From: Dichotomocladium elegans
Taxonomy: Eukaryota; Mucoromycota; Mucoromycetes; Mucorales; Lichtheimiaceae
DNA length: 64,000 nucleotides
Direction of reading: 5' to 3'
Assembly (NCBI GenBank): GCA_025716815.1
Contig: JAIXMN010000016.1
Coordinates: forward strand, 1-64,000
The notes under the pieces are model-generated. The model saw only the letters and a program-made list of their open reading frames with translations, was not told the origin of the DNA and searched no databases. Made by a program: the position numbers and the translations under genes. Below are positions 34,461 through 46,471 of this stretch, piece by piece (the first letter of the stretch is position 1; the number at the start of each line of letters is the position of its first letter).

Positions 34461-37106
34461 ATGATGTCTTCTAGTGCCTTTATGCGCGCCGCCAAGGTAC
34501 ACGATACATATTGCTTGCAATAAGATAGAATGCTTCTAACGTTATGAGTATATTACAAGGCGGTTGCCCCTGCTGTTCGTTCCCATGTGCCTGCACGTAC
34601 CTATGCCCAGGCTGCTGGCACTTGGGCCAGTCAGAAGGTCGCCATGTCCAATCTGGAGAAGGATAAGTTCATCAACTACCAGCGCATTGAAGATAACCTG
34701 CAGATTGTTCGCAAGAGGCAAGCAATCCTCATACACTATGATAAACAACTTCATCTCTTGCTAAACAACCTGTCATCACTGCTATAGACTCAACCGCCCG
34801 CTGACGCTCTCCGAGAAGGTTGTCTATGGCCATTTGGATGACGCTGAGAACCAGGACATTGTCCGTGGCAAGTCCTACCTGAAGCTTCGCCCTGACCGCG
34901 TTGCCTGCCAAGATGCCACTGCCCAGATGGCCCTTTTGCAGTTCATGTCGGCCGGTCTTCCTACTGTCGCTGTTCCCACCACTGTCCATTGTGACCATTT
35001 GATCCAGGCCCAGGTTGGCGGTGTCCCCGATTTGGCTCGTGCCATTGACATCAACAAGGAGGTGTACGATTTCTTGGCTACTGCCTCTGCAAAGTACGGC
35101 ATTGGTTTCTGGAAGCCAGGCTCTGGTATCATTCACCAGATCATCCTTGAGAACTACGCTTTCCCTGGTGGTCTCATGATCGGTACCGACTCTCACACTC
35201 CCAACGCTGGTGGTCTCGGTATGGTTGCCATCGGTGTCGGTGGTGCCGATGCCGTTGATGTTATGGCCAACATCCCCTGGGAACTCAAGTGCCCTAAGGT
35301 CATCGGTGTCAAGCTCACTGGCAAGCTCAACAAGTGGGCCTCTCCCAAGGATGTCATTCTCAAGGTTGCCGGTATTTTAACTGTCAAGGGTGGTACTGGC
35401 GCCATCGTCGAGTACTTCGGTGACGGTGTTGAGTCCATGTCCTGCACTGGTATGGGCACTATCTGGTATGTGAAAATGCAAAAGGAAAAATGTGCTCGCT
35501 TAGAAATACTTATTTCACTGCTTTTAAATTTTTCTGTATGTTTACAGTAACATGGGTGCTGAGGTAAAAAATCATTGAATGCTTCTTCAAGAATGTAGTG
35601 GGCAAACAAAGCTTACCTTATCAAATGTAGATCGGTGCTACCACCTCTATGTTCCCCTTCAACAACCGCATGGGTGACTACCTCCGCGCTACCAACCGTG
35701 GTGAAATTGCCAAGTACGCTGAAGCCTTTAGCCATAACCTCCGCGCCGACGAGGGTGCTGAGTATGACCAGATCATTGAAATTGATCTTAATACCTTGGA
35801 ACCCCACATTAACGGTCCATTCACTCCCGATCTTGCCACTCCTCTTTCCAAGTTCAAGGAGACCGCCATTAAGAATAACTGGCCCCAGGAGCTCAAGGTC
35901 GGCTTGATCGGCTCCTGCACCAACTCGTCCTACGAGGACATGGCCCGTTCTGCTTCTCTTTGCCAGCAGGCCATCGACCATGGTCTCAAGACCAAGTCGA
36001 AGTTCACCATCACCCCTGGCTCTGAGCAGGTTCGTGCCACCATCGAGCGTGACGGTATCATGGATACCTTAACCAAGGCTGGTGGTGTCGTCCTTGCCAA
36101 CGCCTGTGGCCCATGCATTGGCCAGTGGGATCGTCGCGACGTCCAGAAAGGCGAGAAGAACTCCATTGTCACCTCATACAACCGTAACTTCACCGGTCGT
36201 GCCGATGGCAACCCTGCCACCCACTCCTTCGTGGCTTCGCCCGAAATCGTGACTGCTCTCGCTATTGCCGGTGACCTGACTTTCAATCCTATCACCGACA
36301 CCATCAAGGGCGCTGATGGCAAGGAATTCAAGCTCGAGCCCCCATCTGGTGCCTCTCTTCCTGCCAAGGGCTATGATGCTGGTGAGAACACCTACCAGGC
36401 TCCCCCCGAGGACCGTTCGCAAGTCACCGTTGCAGTCTCTCCCACCTCCAACCGTCTTCAGCTCCTCGAGCCTTTCAAGAAGTGGGACGGCAAGGATATC
36501 GAGAACGTTCCTATCCTCATTAAGGTCAAGGGTAAGTGCACCACCGACCATATCTCCATGGCTGGCCCCTGGCTCAAGTACCGTGGCCACTTGGACAACA
36601 TCTCCAACAACATGTTGATTGGCGCCATCAACACTGTTAACGGCGAGGCCAACAAGGTGAAGAACTGCTTCACCAACGAATTCGGTGGTGTTCCCGATGT
36701 TGCCCGTGACTACAAGGCCCGTGGTGTCCGATGGGTTGTCGTTGGTGATGAGAACTATGGTGAAGGCTCTTCTCGCGAGCACGCCGCTCTCGAGCCCCGT
36801 TTCCTCAATGGTGCAGCGATCATTACTAAGTCGTTCGCTCGTATTCACGAGACCAACTTGAAGAAGCAGGGTATGCTTCCCCTTACCTTCGCTAATCCCG
36901 CTGACTATGATCGCGTGCAACCCGATGACCGCGTTGACATTGTTGGTTTGACTGACTTCCAGGAGGGTAAGCCCCTGACCCTCCGCCTTCACCACCAAGA
37001 TGGTAACACCGAGGACATTACCCTCAACCACACCTTCAACGCCGGTCAGATCGCCTGGTTTAAGGCCGGTTCTGCCCTCAATCTCATGCGTGAGACCTCT
37101 GCTTAA
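34461..37106 (+). CDS. ACO1: Aconitate hydratase, mitochondrial
   Basis: Converts citrate to isocitrate in the TCA cycle using a 4Fe-4S cluster. Exons are 34461-34496, 34560-34717, 34788-35465, 35548-35563 and 35631-37106, together 787 residues, the usual family size. The first 30 residues ([12 protein letters not shown] and then [12 protein letters not shown]) are basic and Ser/Ala-rich, fitting a mitochondrial presequence. [21 protein letters not shown], and [12 protein letters not shown] with two further cluster Cys are present, as is [14 protein letters not shown] with the catalytic Ser region. Intron 2 starts with GC (GCAAGC), not GT; exon 4 is only 16 nt. Codon choice is strongly biased to C-ending codons, as expected of a highly expressed gene. 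A poly(A) signal AATAAA stands at 37128-37133. Confidence 0.98.
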
Positions 37107-37689
37107 ATGTAAAATCAAACACTACCCAATAAAGCATATGTATAAATAGAAGATTATTATAAAAGAGATATAATGCTGTTCGTCTGCTCATGGATGTTGT
37201 AAATCATAGAATGTCGGGTATATGCTCATGCATTATCATGTGTAAGGAAAGGCAAAAATTATTTTCTAGCGCTTGTTTAACCAAAAAGGGATTTTTGCTT
37301 TTTGTACCAAACCGAGTGGCTGGGTTAGTTTATTTCGTAGAAAAAGTTCGCATCAATGGATCGAATTCATTGATCAACAGGATAGTTAACTTTTCATATC
37401 CGCTTTTAATCACTTCCGAAGAGTAGTACTGGTGTACTGGCGATAAGCAGGATGGAGAAATAAAGGAAAGAAAACAGCTGGAATGGAAGCGCATGGATGC
37501 AGCAGGAAAGGAGCTGAAGGTGAATCATATCTGCAGCACTTGCACGTGGGTAAAACTGGCCAACCTGCGTATATAGAATAATAGATCTTCGATTGAGAAA
37601 ATAAAAAACGAGGAAGAGTATTGATGTTCATATCGGCGTAACGCCATGGAAAAGAAGAAACCAGGTGGTCGGATTCACACTGACGGCGC
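37107..37689. other. Aconitase 3' UTR and spacer
   Basis: The poly(A) signal is at 37128. The remainder has only short frames without recognisable content. Confidence 0.4.
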
Positions 37690-38010
37690 CAAAATTACTT
37701 TATTTTCAAGATAAATTGTCGTATCAATAGTTACAAAGCAACTCGCATCATATTGGAAGCAATAAAAACGATTGATCCTTCTCCATACTCTTTAACTTAT
37801 ACCTTCGTCCACGGGATTAGCCAGATATGTCCCGGCGATAACCGGGACGGAGGAACAGGAGGGAGAGCAGCGACAAAAGAAAAAAGAGAAGGGCCTTGCC
37901 CGAAGGCAGCCAGATCACGACCCCACCGGGGGGTATCCGGTATCCATTGCACCCCCTTCCATGACCTTGGGGACGGGTAAGATTGGTCAATCTAGAAGCA
38001 GCAATGAGTG
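37690..38010 (-). repeat. Dispersed repeat R1, copy e
   Basis: On the minus strand: TTGACCAATCTTACCCGTCC, AAGGTCATGGAAGGGGGTGC, then the hairpin GTCCCGGTTATCGCCGGGAC, identical to that of copy c. TAAGTTAAAGAGTATGGAGA follows, and the AT-rich tail is shortened. Confidence 0.8.
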
Positions 38011-38655
38011 TCAGTCACAAATAATAATAAAAAAAGACGATAGCCTACAGATTCCATTTATTTATAAGAAATCAAGGTGGACAAACCCTTTCAAGGATGG
38101 AACAAAATTATGTAATATTTCCGGTTTGTATAATATTGTACCTGCTGTAGTCTTGTAAGTCTACTCTTATTGACCTTCCGCCAGTCAGCTACTATCTTAA
38201 AAGGGGCAAGATCCTTTGTTTGAGAAATAGCAGTTGTTCGTATTCTTGTGCTTGTAGTTCCCATGGTTGGAGTCAGCAGTATCGTTCCTGCTACTATTGT
38301 CCTTTCATAGGGGAAGTCAATGACAGTATGGATATACTCAAAATCAAATCAAGGGCATTTCCGCCAAGAATAACCCTGGTTGTCTCTGACAGAAATATTG
38401 TTGTCTAAGAATTCACTGAAGGTAAACCGATTTAAATTTTGGGTAGCCTTGTTTGTAATTTGCGACCAAAGACGTCGCGCGAAGGATTTTGGCAGTTGGT
38501 GTTGAATATATCCTCACTTGCAAGTGGTGTAGCATATGTAGCTTTGGTGTGCTGCTGATAGCGTTTGATCCTGCAATGTGGAATGTATTGCAGACTTCCT
38601 CCACCCGGCTAATAGCAGTTGTAAGAGTGCACGGTTTCTGATCACCAGTTTGGAC
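38011..38655. other. Rearranged transposon-flank sequence
   Basis: On the minus strand a frame that starts in Tc1 copy E (MDESGFHINMKRQHGMV) continues into unrelated sequence (38580-38413) with no family match. Copy E is therefore chimeric here. The stretch 38011-38410 holds nothing I recognise. Confidence 0.4.
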
Positions 38656-39330
38656 CATGCCATGCTGACGTTTCATATTAATATGGAATCCAGACTCATC
38701 CACGAAAAGGAAGCTTTTTTAAAGTCGATATCTGTCCCATCCGCGCACTCAGCCAAGGCGCTCTTGGTTCTTTGCACCATTATTCCGGTCTACAGGTTGA
38801 AGCTGAGCCATTTTCAGTGACAAGCTGCATTCACTTTTCATAAATCGATGGAGCGTTGTTTTAGATACTTTGGAACCCTCAAATCTTTGGAGTAGTTGCT
38901 CCATCAGCTGCTCTCGGACAATGGATGGATTCTCATCCACGCATTCTAAAATAACGCTCTTATGCTCTTCATTGAGAATACGCGAACGACTCCTCGCTTT
39001 AAGTTTCTTAAAGATGCTGCCAGGGTCCTTCTCGTACTGTAAGGCCCACCGCTGGGCTGAATGAACATGGATTCCTAGCAGCTGATGCACGCAAGGCCTT
39101 CTCAAAGATTAGTTTGAAAATCCTGACCTTGTCTTGGCCACTGTACGCTGTGTAACTGCGCTTGATCCCTGCTTATTTCATCCGAGTGTCTGAATCCTTT
39201 CGCATAGCGATAAGCTTAGTTATCTTTGGAAGGTATGCTACGCAGATTTTTAGTGTGAGAACAAATGTATTGTAGAGAGTACATTTCTTCATCAACGACA
39301 TGGCCTTGTCCATCGTAAAAAAATAGATTG
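38656..39330 (-). pseudogene. Tc1/mariner family copy E, 5' part
   Basis: Carries DGQGHVVDEEMYSLQ near the 5' end, then LGIHVHSAQRWALQYEKDPG, LNEEHKSVILECVDENPSIV, FEGSKVSKTTLHRFMKSE and MDESGFHINM with the first catalytic Asp intact. The second half of the catalytic domain is replaced. Frameshifts occur at the N-terminal junction (about 39080-39230). Confidence 0.88.
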
Positions 39331-39377
39331 CTCATTTCAGAATGCAAAAGAGTATAAAAAAAGAAGTTTTTTTTGTG

Positions 39378-40105
39378 TATGGGGCGTTCAACCTGGTTTC
39401 GGATCGAGATTTTGGAATCCAGAAAGGAAATATCGAGTTCATCAACTCGCAGAGAGCCCAGCATGAAGATCATGTAGATCAGTGGGTCAACGTTGATCCT
39501 GGGAGAAGAGAAATGTTGTATTGTGTTCACCTTCCGCGATACGAACATGACAGCCTCATGACCATATATGGAAGTCCAAATGGTACCGCAGATTGATAGA
39601 ACGAGTCAAGATGCAGTGGCCTAAGGCGATGTTGGCTGAGCAGCATTTTTCTCGATCTCAGAGTTGTACACTTTCTGTACCGAACTACGAAGGATATTTC
39701 ACTATAAAGAGCCAAGACTCTACACTTCGAAACTTTTTCCTGTCCGCTTTTTAGAAAAGCAGCAAGCGGATGCAAAAGAAACAAGTCCTTGACTCTTTGA
39801 ATGCAAAGTTTGGCAATAACATCGTGTTCGCAATGGCTAATGGTCTGCGCGAAAATACCAGACATCGCGAGCTTATCCTTCCGTATGGAATTCCGCCGGT
39901 TGTTGAAGAAGCAACAACTGCAATGTGCACATATTCATTGACGAATACGAGAGCAGCAAGTGCTGCCCTGTCTGCGATATACATAATGATCATACTGATA
40001 CGCCGTATGAAATTTTTCATTTTAAATAAGGCGGCCTGCTTGGGGGCGTTGATGATCGTCGGAGATGGTACTTTCGGAGCGATGAAGCTCAGAAAACATT
40101 TTTGA
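39378..40105 (+). pseudogene. Fanzor-like (TnpB-related) nuclease, RuvC/C-terminal half
   Basis: Pieces in three frames line up as the C-terminal half of a eukaryotic OrfB/TnpB-like nuclease. WVNVDPGRREMLYCVH fits the first RuvC acidic motif (Asp). KWYRRLIERVKMQWPKAM is the helical linker. NAKFGNNIVFAMANGL fits the second RuvC strand. RRLLKKQQLQCAHI runs in another frame into DEYESSKCCPVC, which holds the last acidic residue and the first half of a zinc ribbon. Several frameshifts and a stop show it is dead. It begins right at the 5' end of Tc1 copy E. Together with 29863-30760 it represents both halves of one protein type at two loci. Confidence 0.65.
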
Positions 40106-40195
40106 TTTCATTCCGTCAACGTCCGGGGGTGCTTGCTGTGTGAAGCTGTGCCTTTTCTTCCTGCCTTCACTTTATAGGTTCGCTCGCTGGTTTTT

Positions 40196-42992
40196 ATGTC
40201 AACGAAGGCAGTGTCTTTTGGGTCGAAAAGACAGCGTGTCAGCCGTGCCTGGTGAGTTTTCTGATTAAATGGAAGAGAACCTGAAACTCGCATTAAGACA
40301 AAGAAAAATCATCCGCTAAATCTGATTGCAACAAACTAGCGATTTATGCCGCCGTAAAAAGATCAAATGTGATGGCGGTTCGCCAATATGCAGCAATTGT
40401 CAAGCTTTTAGCCTTGAATGCAGCTACAAAGACACAACTAAAAAGGTTGATTTGCGTTATGTAAAGACGAACCGAATATGCCTATAATTATACTTACTTC
40501 TCTGAAAGCGAGGGCCACCCAAAGGATACATCGAAGCGGTTGAGAGCCGATTACAGAAATTAGAATCATATCTACGGGATGTGGCAAAGGACAGTGACGA
40601 TCCCAAAGCTCGGATGCTTTTGGAGGAATTAAACTCACCGCTGGAGACGCCCACAGGCGAAATAATCAAGTCTCGACCGATTCGCCGTAACAACCATCTT
40701 TCCGGGTTATCCGGAACGCTGTCTCCAACGCAAAATGAATCACCCATGTCACTATCACAGATTTGCTTTGCTGACAGTCCTCCCAGGAGCGGCAGTGCCA
40801 GTGGAGGAGGAGGAGGAGACATTGGCGGTGAGTCGACTGTGCCAAGCTCTCCTGATTCACCGGAAGACGACAGCACAGGGCAGTTATCAATGGAAGAAAA
40901 TGGACAGGTCCGGTATTTAGGCAAGTCTTCAGGATACTACTTGCTCCAGAAAAGCCGAACATATCAGAACGGAGCATTTCACTTCACCGGATGGGGTCAT
41001 AAGCTATCTGCACCTGAACGCCGGATTGCAAAACCCCTTGACCCTTACGAACTGCCACCCAAAGACCTGTCACATCACCTGCTCAATATCTACTTTGAGT
41101 ACTTCTACCCCTCGCTGCCACTCTTTTATAAGAAACGCCTCACCTCCTCCCTCAGTTCTCCTTTGGAACCTATCTCTCCGCTCCTGCTTAATGCGATTTA
41201 TGCCGTCGCCTCCCGTGTCTCGCCTGATCCACGTGTACGCTCGGATCTCGCAGCCCCTGACACCGCTGGCGAGATCTTCTTCGAGCGAGCCAAATGTCTC
41301 CTTGACGATTATTATGACGTGCCACGGATCTCAACCGTGCAAGCGCTTCTGCTTCTATCCATGCATCAACATGGTACCATGAAGTACGTTCGTGGTTGGC
41401 TCTATAGCGGCATGGCCTTCCGCATGGCCCAAGATCTTGGTCTTCATCGCAATTGCGATCATTGGAATGTCCCACCGGATGAACGCGAGCGTCGAAAACG
41501 GGTATTTTGGTGCTGCTTCATCATCGATCGTCTGACGAGCGCCATCTATGGCCGCACATCCACTTTTGAGGAGCGTGATTGTGATGTGCCTTTCCCGTCC
41601 GTTGACGATGATCTTGAGGAGGGTGAAGAGCAGCAGCGGCAGCATCAGGCAGCATCGCCAGATGCCCATCAAAAGCCACGTATTCTTGAGACATTTGTGC
41701 ATTTCATCAAAATCTGCGATATTCTTGGACATGTGTTGCGCAACGTGTATTACGCCAAGGCACGGCACCACGCCTCTTCACACCATCTTGAACATGTTCT
41801 CGCCGGCCTAAATCGCGAACTGACAAACTGGTATAACCGTCTTCCGCCCTCACTCCAGTACCGATTGCCCGATACGGAGGCGGGTGACATGGGTAAGGCG
41901 CCTCCTCTCGCTATTTCGCAGATCCACATGATCTATTACACGTGTGTGATCCTCCTCCATCGACCATTTATCCCAGGTCCTTCAGTAACCCAGAATAATG
42001 CGTCGTCAGCCGCTGCTTCTCTTCCGTCATATAAGATCTGTATTTCAGCCGCGCATTCGATATTGGATATCATCAATGTCATGCTTAACGAAAAACAGCT
42101 ACGATATGTCTATAATTACGCCGTCTACTGTGTATTCACAGCCGGCATTGTGTTCATCAAAATGGCGTCCTCCGACGACACTGAGAAGGCGTTTGACGCC
42201 AAGGTGTATATCAACAAGATCATGGGCGCTCTAGATGAGATGGAGATGACATGGATGAATGCCGCACGATGCTGCAACATCCTCGGCGAGCTCGCGGGAT
42301 TAAGAGATATCAACTTAGAGTGCGACGGTTATGTGCCGAGACGCAATTCGAAGAGCAGTCTTATGCCAGCGCCCCCCGCGATTGCTGTTCCCAACTCGCC
42401 GGAGACGAGCAACAGACAAAATCATCAACAGCAACAACAACAACAAGAGCAGCAGCAGCAGCAAATGATCCATGATAACGTTAATACCATGGCTGCAAAT
42501 CATACAGGTTCCACAATGGACCCATTCGCCGCACCAGGCATACTCCACAGTCAGCAATACGATCCATTTCACACAGCGTTTTGGGGTGTTCCACCATCGC
42601 TTGATATCGAAGAATGGAATAATTACTTTGGAACACAGCAACAAGAACAACAGCAGCAGCTTCTACCACCCGAGCATCAGCAACAGCATCCACAACAACA
42701 GCAATCCATCTCTTCTTCTCAATCACAACAGCCATTAATACCTTCACATGAATTCTCTCCTATGCATCACCAGCTTCGAACAACGCCGTCGCCTTTCGTC
42801 GACAGCTTTCGCCAACGTGTTACTGTCCGCTCCACTGGCTCGGGCACCCTCTCCGACGCCATCAACTTGCCCGAATCACCCGCGAGTAGTGTGCTTTTGG
42901 GATTCCTCTCTAACTCTTCACAGCAACAAGGGTCTTTATCATCCACAAGGGAGCACAATAACAGTAGTAGTAGCGCTAGTACAAAGTCTTGA
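40196..42992 (+). CDS. Zn2Cys6 transcription factor with fungal-specific regulatory domain
   Basis: Predicted nuclear DNA-binding regulator; target genes unknown. Three exons (40196-40251, 40340-40445, 40509-42992) give about 881 residues. The zinc cluster spans residues 19-46 with Cys at 19, 22, 29, 36, 39 and 46 (the start is RACDLCRRKKIKCDG). It is split by intron 1 after the first two bases of Cys19. The linker RGPPKGYIEAVESRLQKLE follows intron 2, then a coiled dimerisation segment. Residues about 230-400 form the Fungal_trans domain (YFEYFYPSLPLFYKKR, GMAFRMAQDLGLHRN). The C-terminal third is rich in Gln and Ser, with several polyglutamine tracts. Intron 2 has two in-frame donors (GTTGAT at 40446, GTAAAG at 40461); the first gives the usual KKRGPPKGY joint. 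Confidence 0.94.
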
Positions 42993-43406
42993 CTTTTGTA
43001 GAATGTAACTAATCTCTTTCTGGACTTTCTTTCTCATCTTCATTCAGCACATGTAAAAAACAATATAAAGACAACAGTCCTATGTAGTTTTCAATCAGTG
43101 ATTAAGGAATGCACGAACCCACGGAAAATATCTGTAGCAGAGACCCTTATGTATTCCATAGTACGTACTTGATCTTCTTTCATAACATGGCATACGATAC
43201 CTCATAAATACCGAATTGGCTCTACTCAATTGTAACACTATAACAAGCGGCACTGTTGACATAGCATACAGAAAGAGAGCTGCTCTTTTCCGCAGGAAAA
43301 GTTTAATTGTTCATCTGCTGGAATGCCTCCATGATCTCGTCAAAAATATCCCAAATCTCATCGCTACCCAAAGATTTCATTGTTAGCGTGAAGAGAGGGA
43401 GTTCGT
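42993..43406. other. Convergent 3' intergenic region
   Basis: Holds the 3' UTRs of the Zn2Cys6 gene (plus) and LAMTOR2 (minus), which point at each other. No other feature seen. Confidence 0.5.
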
Positions 43407-43493
43407 TTAGATTGCATAATCTGCTTGCTGATATGTTGCGACTCGACTGAGTGGCACTTCAAGATGCTGAGAAATAGCTTCAGCCTTGAGAGG

Positions 43494-43540
<47 letters not shown>

Positions 43541-44112
43541 CAGATTCACCCAGTCTTCATCTCCCCCCTCTCGGTTTCTCGTGTCCTCTCTTCCGGTTAT
43601 TTACCTTCGCTCGTAGAATACCTAGCTCGACGGTTTGGTCGCCGACGAGACAGAGCAGCATGGAACTAATAGCAGTAACAAGCACAATGCCTTCCTATAA
43701 TTACAGTCGTGTCGTGTCAGTTTCAGGGTTCGCACCGTCTAAAGGTTGCTCCATATCTTTTTTGGCCTGCAGCCGAGAAATGCGTAAATGTCATGCATAC
43801 ATCACAATTGAGGATGAGAAACCGTAAGCCGGAGACAGGATCACCTTGTAATAAGAGACTGTGTTGTTTATATGTGCCCCAGATGCTCGCTGCGATGGCA
43901 GCATATGTTTTTGGGGACCGTCCATTGTCAGTTGCGTACGCGAGCAAAGAACCTTCGCTGGTCATAAGCCTACACATCGCAGCAGTTGAAGGCATAAAAA
44001 TCCGAGAACAAATCCAAGAAACGTGGATATATATAATCTTTTACAAAGATGCCTTTAGACCGTTGTGGGTAGTTTGTTGAAGGACTTGGGAGATGACTTT
44101 AGGTTTGAGCAT
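43407..44112 (-). CDS. LAMTOR2: Ragulator/EGO complex subunit LAMTOR2 (roadblock fold)
   Basis: Predicted scaffold subunit that helps anchor Rag/Gtr GTPases on the lysosome or vacuole for TORC1 signalling. Four exons (44112-44045, 43969-43801, 43694-43605, 43484-43407) join in phase to 134 residues; the animal protein has about 125. MLKPKVISQVLQQTTHNGLK begins the protein and TSEGSLLAYATDNG follows. AAIAASIWGTYK and LRFLILNCD|EGIVLVTAISSMLLCL then TVELGILRAKAEAISQHLEV complete a single Roadblock/LC7 domain. Exons are short, so no single open frame shows the gene. Intron 3 contains an (AT)n microsatellite. It is divergent from CSA, with 173 bp between the two start codons. Confidence 0.92.
43499..43526. 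repeat. (AT)n microsatellite inside LAMTOR2 intron 3
   Basis: About fourteen uninterrupted AT units; length variation here would not alter the protein. Confidence 0.9.
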
Positions 44113-44285
44113 GGCGATCGATTATCGGGGGAAGGAGGTTGGGGGTTGGGTGGGTATTACGAGAAAAAAAAAAGATACGCAGCACACACACATACCCACA
44201 TACTCTCCGTCTCTCCTAGTACAACTTTTTAACTGCGTGGGGGGGGGTGATTGTGCACGAAAGAGCGTGACCTCTTTTGCAAACA
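44113..44285. promoter_or_regulatory. Shared promoter of LAMTOR2 and ERCC8/CSA
   Basis: Only 173 bp separate the two divergent start codons. It contains a GGGGGAAGGAGG tract, a run of A, a CACACACACAT tract and a GGGGGGGG run; no clear TATA box. Confidence 0.6.
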
Positions 44286-45924
44286 ATGTACTCATTCCTT
44301 AAAAAGCGAGAGTATGGTGATCTACGACCTACCAAGTTTATACGTGCTGAGGCTACAAAGCGCGCATATTCTCTCCAACTTAGCCCTTTCAAGCAAGTGG
44401 AACGAATTCATCGAGGTGATGAGAAAAAAAAAAAAACCAAGGTGCTCCCCATTGAGTTCTGATTATTGTTCATCCAATTCATCGTTAGGTCCAGTACAGA
44501 GCATCAAGATTGAGAGGATAGAACAGCGATAGTGAGTGACTGTACAGAGAGAGAAAGAAAGAGAGAAGCAGTCGACACCCGCATATGCTGAAGATCTTTT
44601 TATGGGTCTTGAAGTATGTTATCTGGCGGTGCAGATGGATTGATACACGTTTACGACTTGAACGCATCGTTCTCTAACGAGGACGACTACCCCTCCATAA
44701 TCAAGCCCTTGCAGAGTGTTTCTCGGTATGGTAGTAAGGCGTGGGGTTGGGGAATCTCTAGCGGCCCCCATTAACCGTCCAAGCGGGGCGGCCACTTGCC
44801 TGTAGACAACATCGACATCACTACGCAGTAACATCGATTTCATGGTATCCGTTTGACACGGGTATCTTCATTAGTTCCAGTTTTGACCAGAGCATCCGTG
44901 TATGGGATACAAATTCCATGACAGCAAGTGTTTTAAACGGGAGTTAATTGATATTATACGAGTATGTGCATTAATAATAGATCTAGCCGGCATGCAGCTT
45001 TCAATTAGATTCACGCATTTATTGCCAAGCCATCTCATCTATTGCGTCCCATTGCCTTGTTGCAAGTAAGTATCTCTTATCAAATGTAGTACCCAATATC
45101 TACCATAAAGAAAAGGTGCAGCAGATGAACCCCGAATACGTTTATGCGATCTCAAACACAATGCGAGTGTGCACTCGCTCGGTGGCCATGTCGGGGCAGT
45201 TCTGGCGGTTGCTTGGTCACCACGCGAGGAGCATGTGCTATACTCAGGAGGGTAAAGAAGATGAAGCAGGAGGGACACATAGATTATTATTGGTTGAATG
45301 GCACACATCATACTCAAAGATGATAGCGCGGACGGGACCATTCGGGTATGGGACATTCGACAGGGGGCGGCGTGCCTCGGACTACTTGACCAGCATAACA
45401 GCCAAGGCGATAATATACTCTCGGACACGCCGGTTGCGCATGATGGATGTGTGAATGGCCTTGCATTTTCGAGCGATGGACAATACCTCGTATCGCTTGG
45501 ACTTGACGAAAAGATTCGACTTTGGGATACATACAGTGGAAAGAACACGCTTGTTAATTATGGATCAAGCTGGCGCAATCGCTTTCGCTCTTACATGCAG
45601 GCGGCAGTGTCGGACAGTCATGTGTGGCCGCCACTGTTGTATGTCCCGAGCGATGACCATCAGGTGCTCACTTTTGAATTGCTGAGCGGGCGGCCCTCGA
45701 GGCGTCTACGAGGTGCATACGGCCGGGTGACATGCGCGGAAACTCGTGCAGTTCTGCAAGAGTTATATGTAGGATCTAATGATTCCGAAGTCCTTGTCTG
45801 GGAGCCTGGTGACGAGTGCTTCTCGTGTACTACAGAGGGAGAGGAACCAATGGATGAAACACTCCTGGACAATTGGAGTAGTAGTAGTAGTAGTAGTAGC
45901 GATGAGGATAACGAGCAGCCATAA
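44286..45924 (+). CDS. ERCC8: ERCC8/CSA, WD40 substrate receptor of transcription-coupled repair
   Basis: In animals CSA is the receptor that brings stalled RNA polymerase II factors to the DDB1-CUL4 ubiquitin ligase. Seven exons (44286-44415, 44495-44531, 44615-44725, 44806-44923, 44987-45065, 45122-45251, 45327-45924) join in phase to 400 residues, close to the human 396. RAEATKRAYSLQLSPFKQVE opens the N-terminal helix. MLSGGADGLIHVYDLN, SWYPFDTGIFISSSFDQSI, RLCDLKHNASVHSLGGH, GGADGTIRVWDIRQG and NGLAFSSDGQYLVSLGLD are WD40 blades. NTLVNYG is a family signature. The tail ends in seven Ser followed by acidic residues. Intron 4 has a GC donor (GCAAGT); only that choice keeps the frame. Stops in every frame hide the gene from simple ORF searches. 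Confidence 0.95.
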
Positions 45925-46471
45925 CAGCACATAAAAGTGGACTTCAACATTTGCAAAAAGAAACAATGGACTTGCAGTGATATTACGCGCTCTTTCGTTC
46001 ATTTGTTCCCATCGAAAAACAAAATAGTTAGTTGTCGGGCTTACACATGGGACCCGTCGATAGTTTTGAGGTGCCGGAGTTCGTTGGTTCGATGGATATG
46101 GCATAAAACAATCAGTTGTGTTCCTGTACATCAGAGCTTTTTTGGGCTGAGAGGGGGCGCGCGATTAGCCGAGAAAAATCGGCCCGCTGGCCATCGGTTC
46201 GGAAGGGGGAAAAGTGGGATCTCACCACTATAGCAGTGATTAAAGTGCAGTTTGTGCGTGAATTCTGTGACACTTTAGCGCGGCTTTCCCCTCCCCCTCC
46301 TGTGACTAAGGCGGAAACAGCCATTTTTTTCATGTGGAACGACAAACATGGCGGCTTTGTTTCGCTTTTTAAAGGGAAGGCGGTGGCTGATCATCACGAC
46401 TTCTTTCTTTCATCATACACACACAAACACGTACATATAACTTTTCCCTCTTACACTGTTGTTACATCATC
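45925..46471. other. Spacer and promoter of the small MGCC gene
   Basis: No coding signal. A CCCCTCCCCCTCC stretch near 46290 and a pyrimidine-rich region before 46470 may belong to the promoter. Confidence 0.4.

Noticed and set aside
36174..37118. A 314-codon minus-strand frame opposite aconitase.
   Set aside because: It is a composition-driven shadow of the codon-biased aconitase exon on the other strand.
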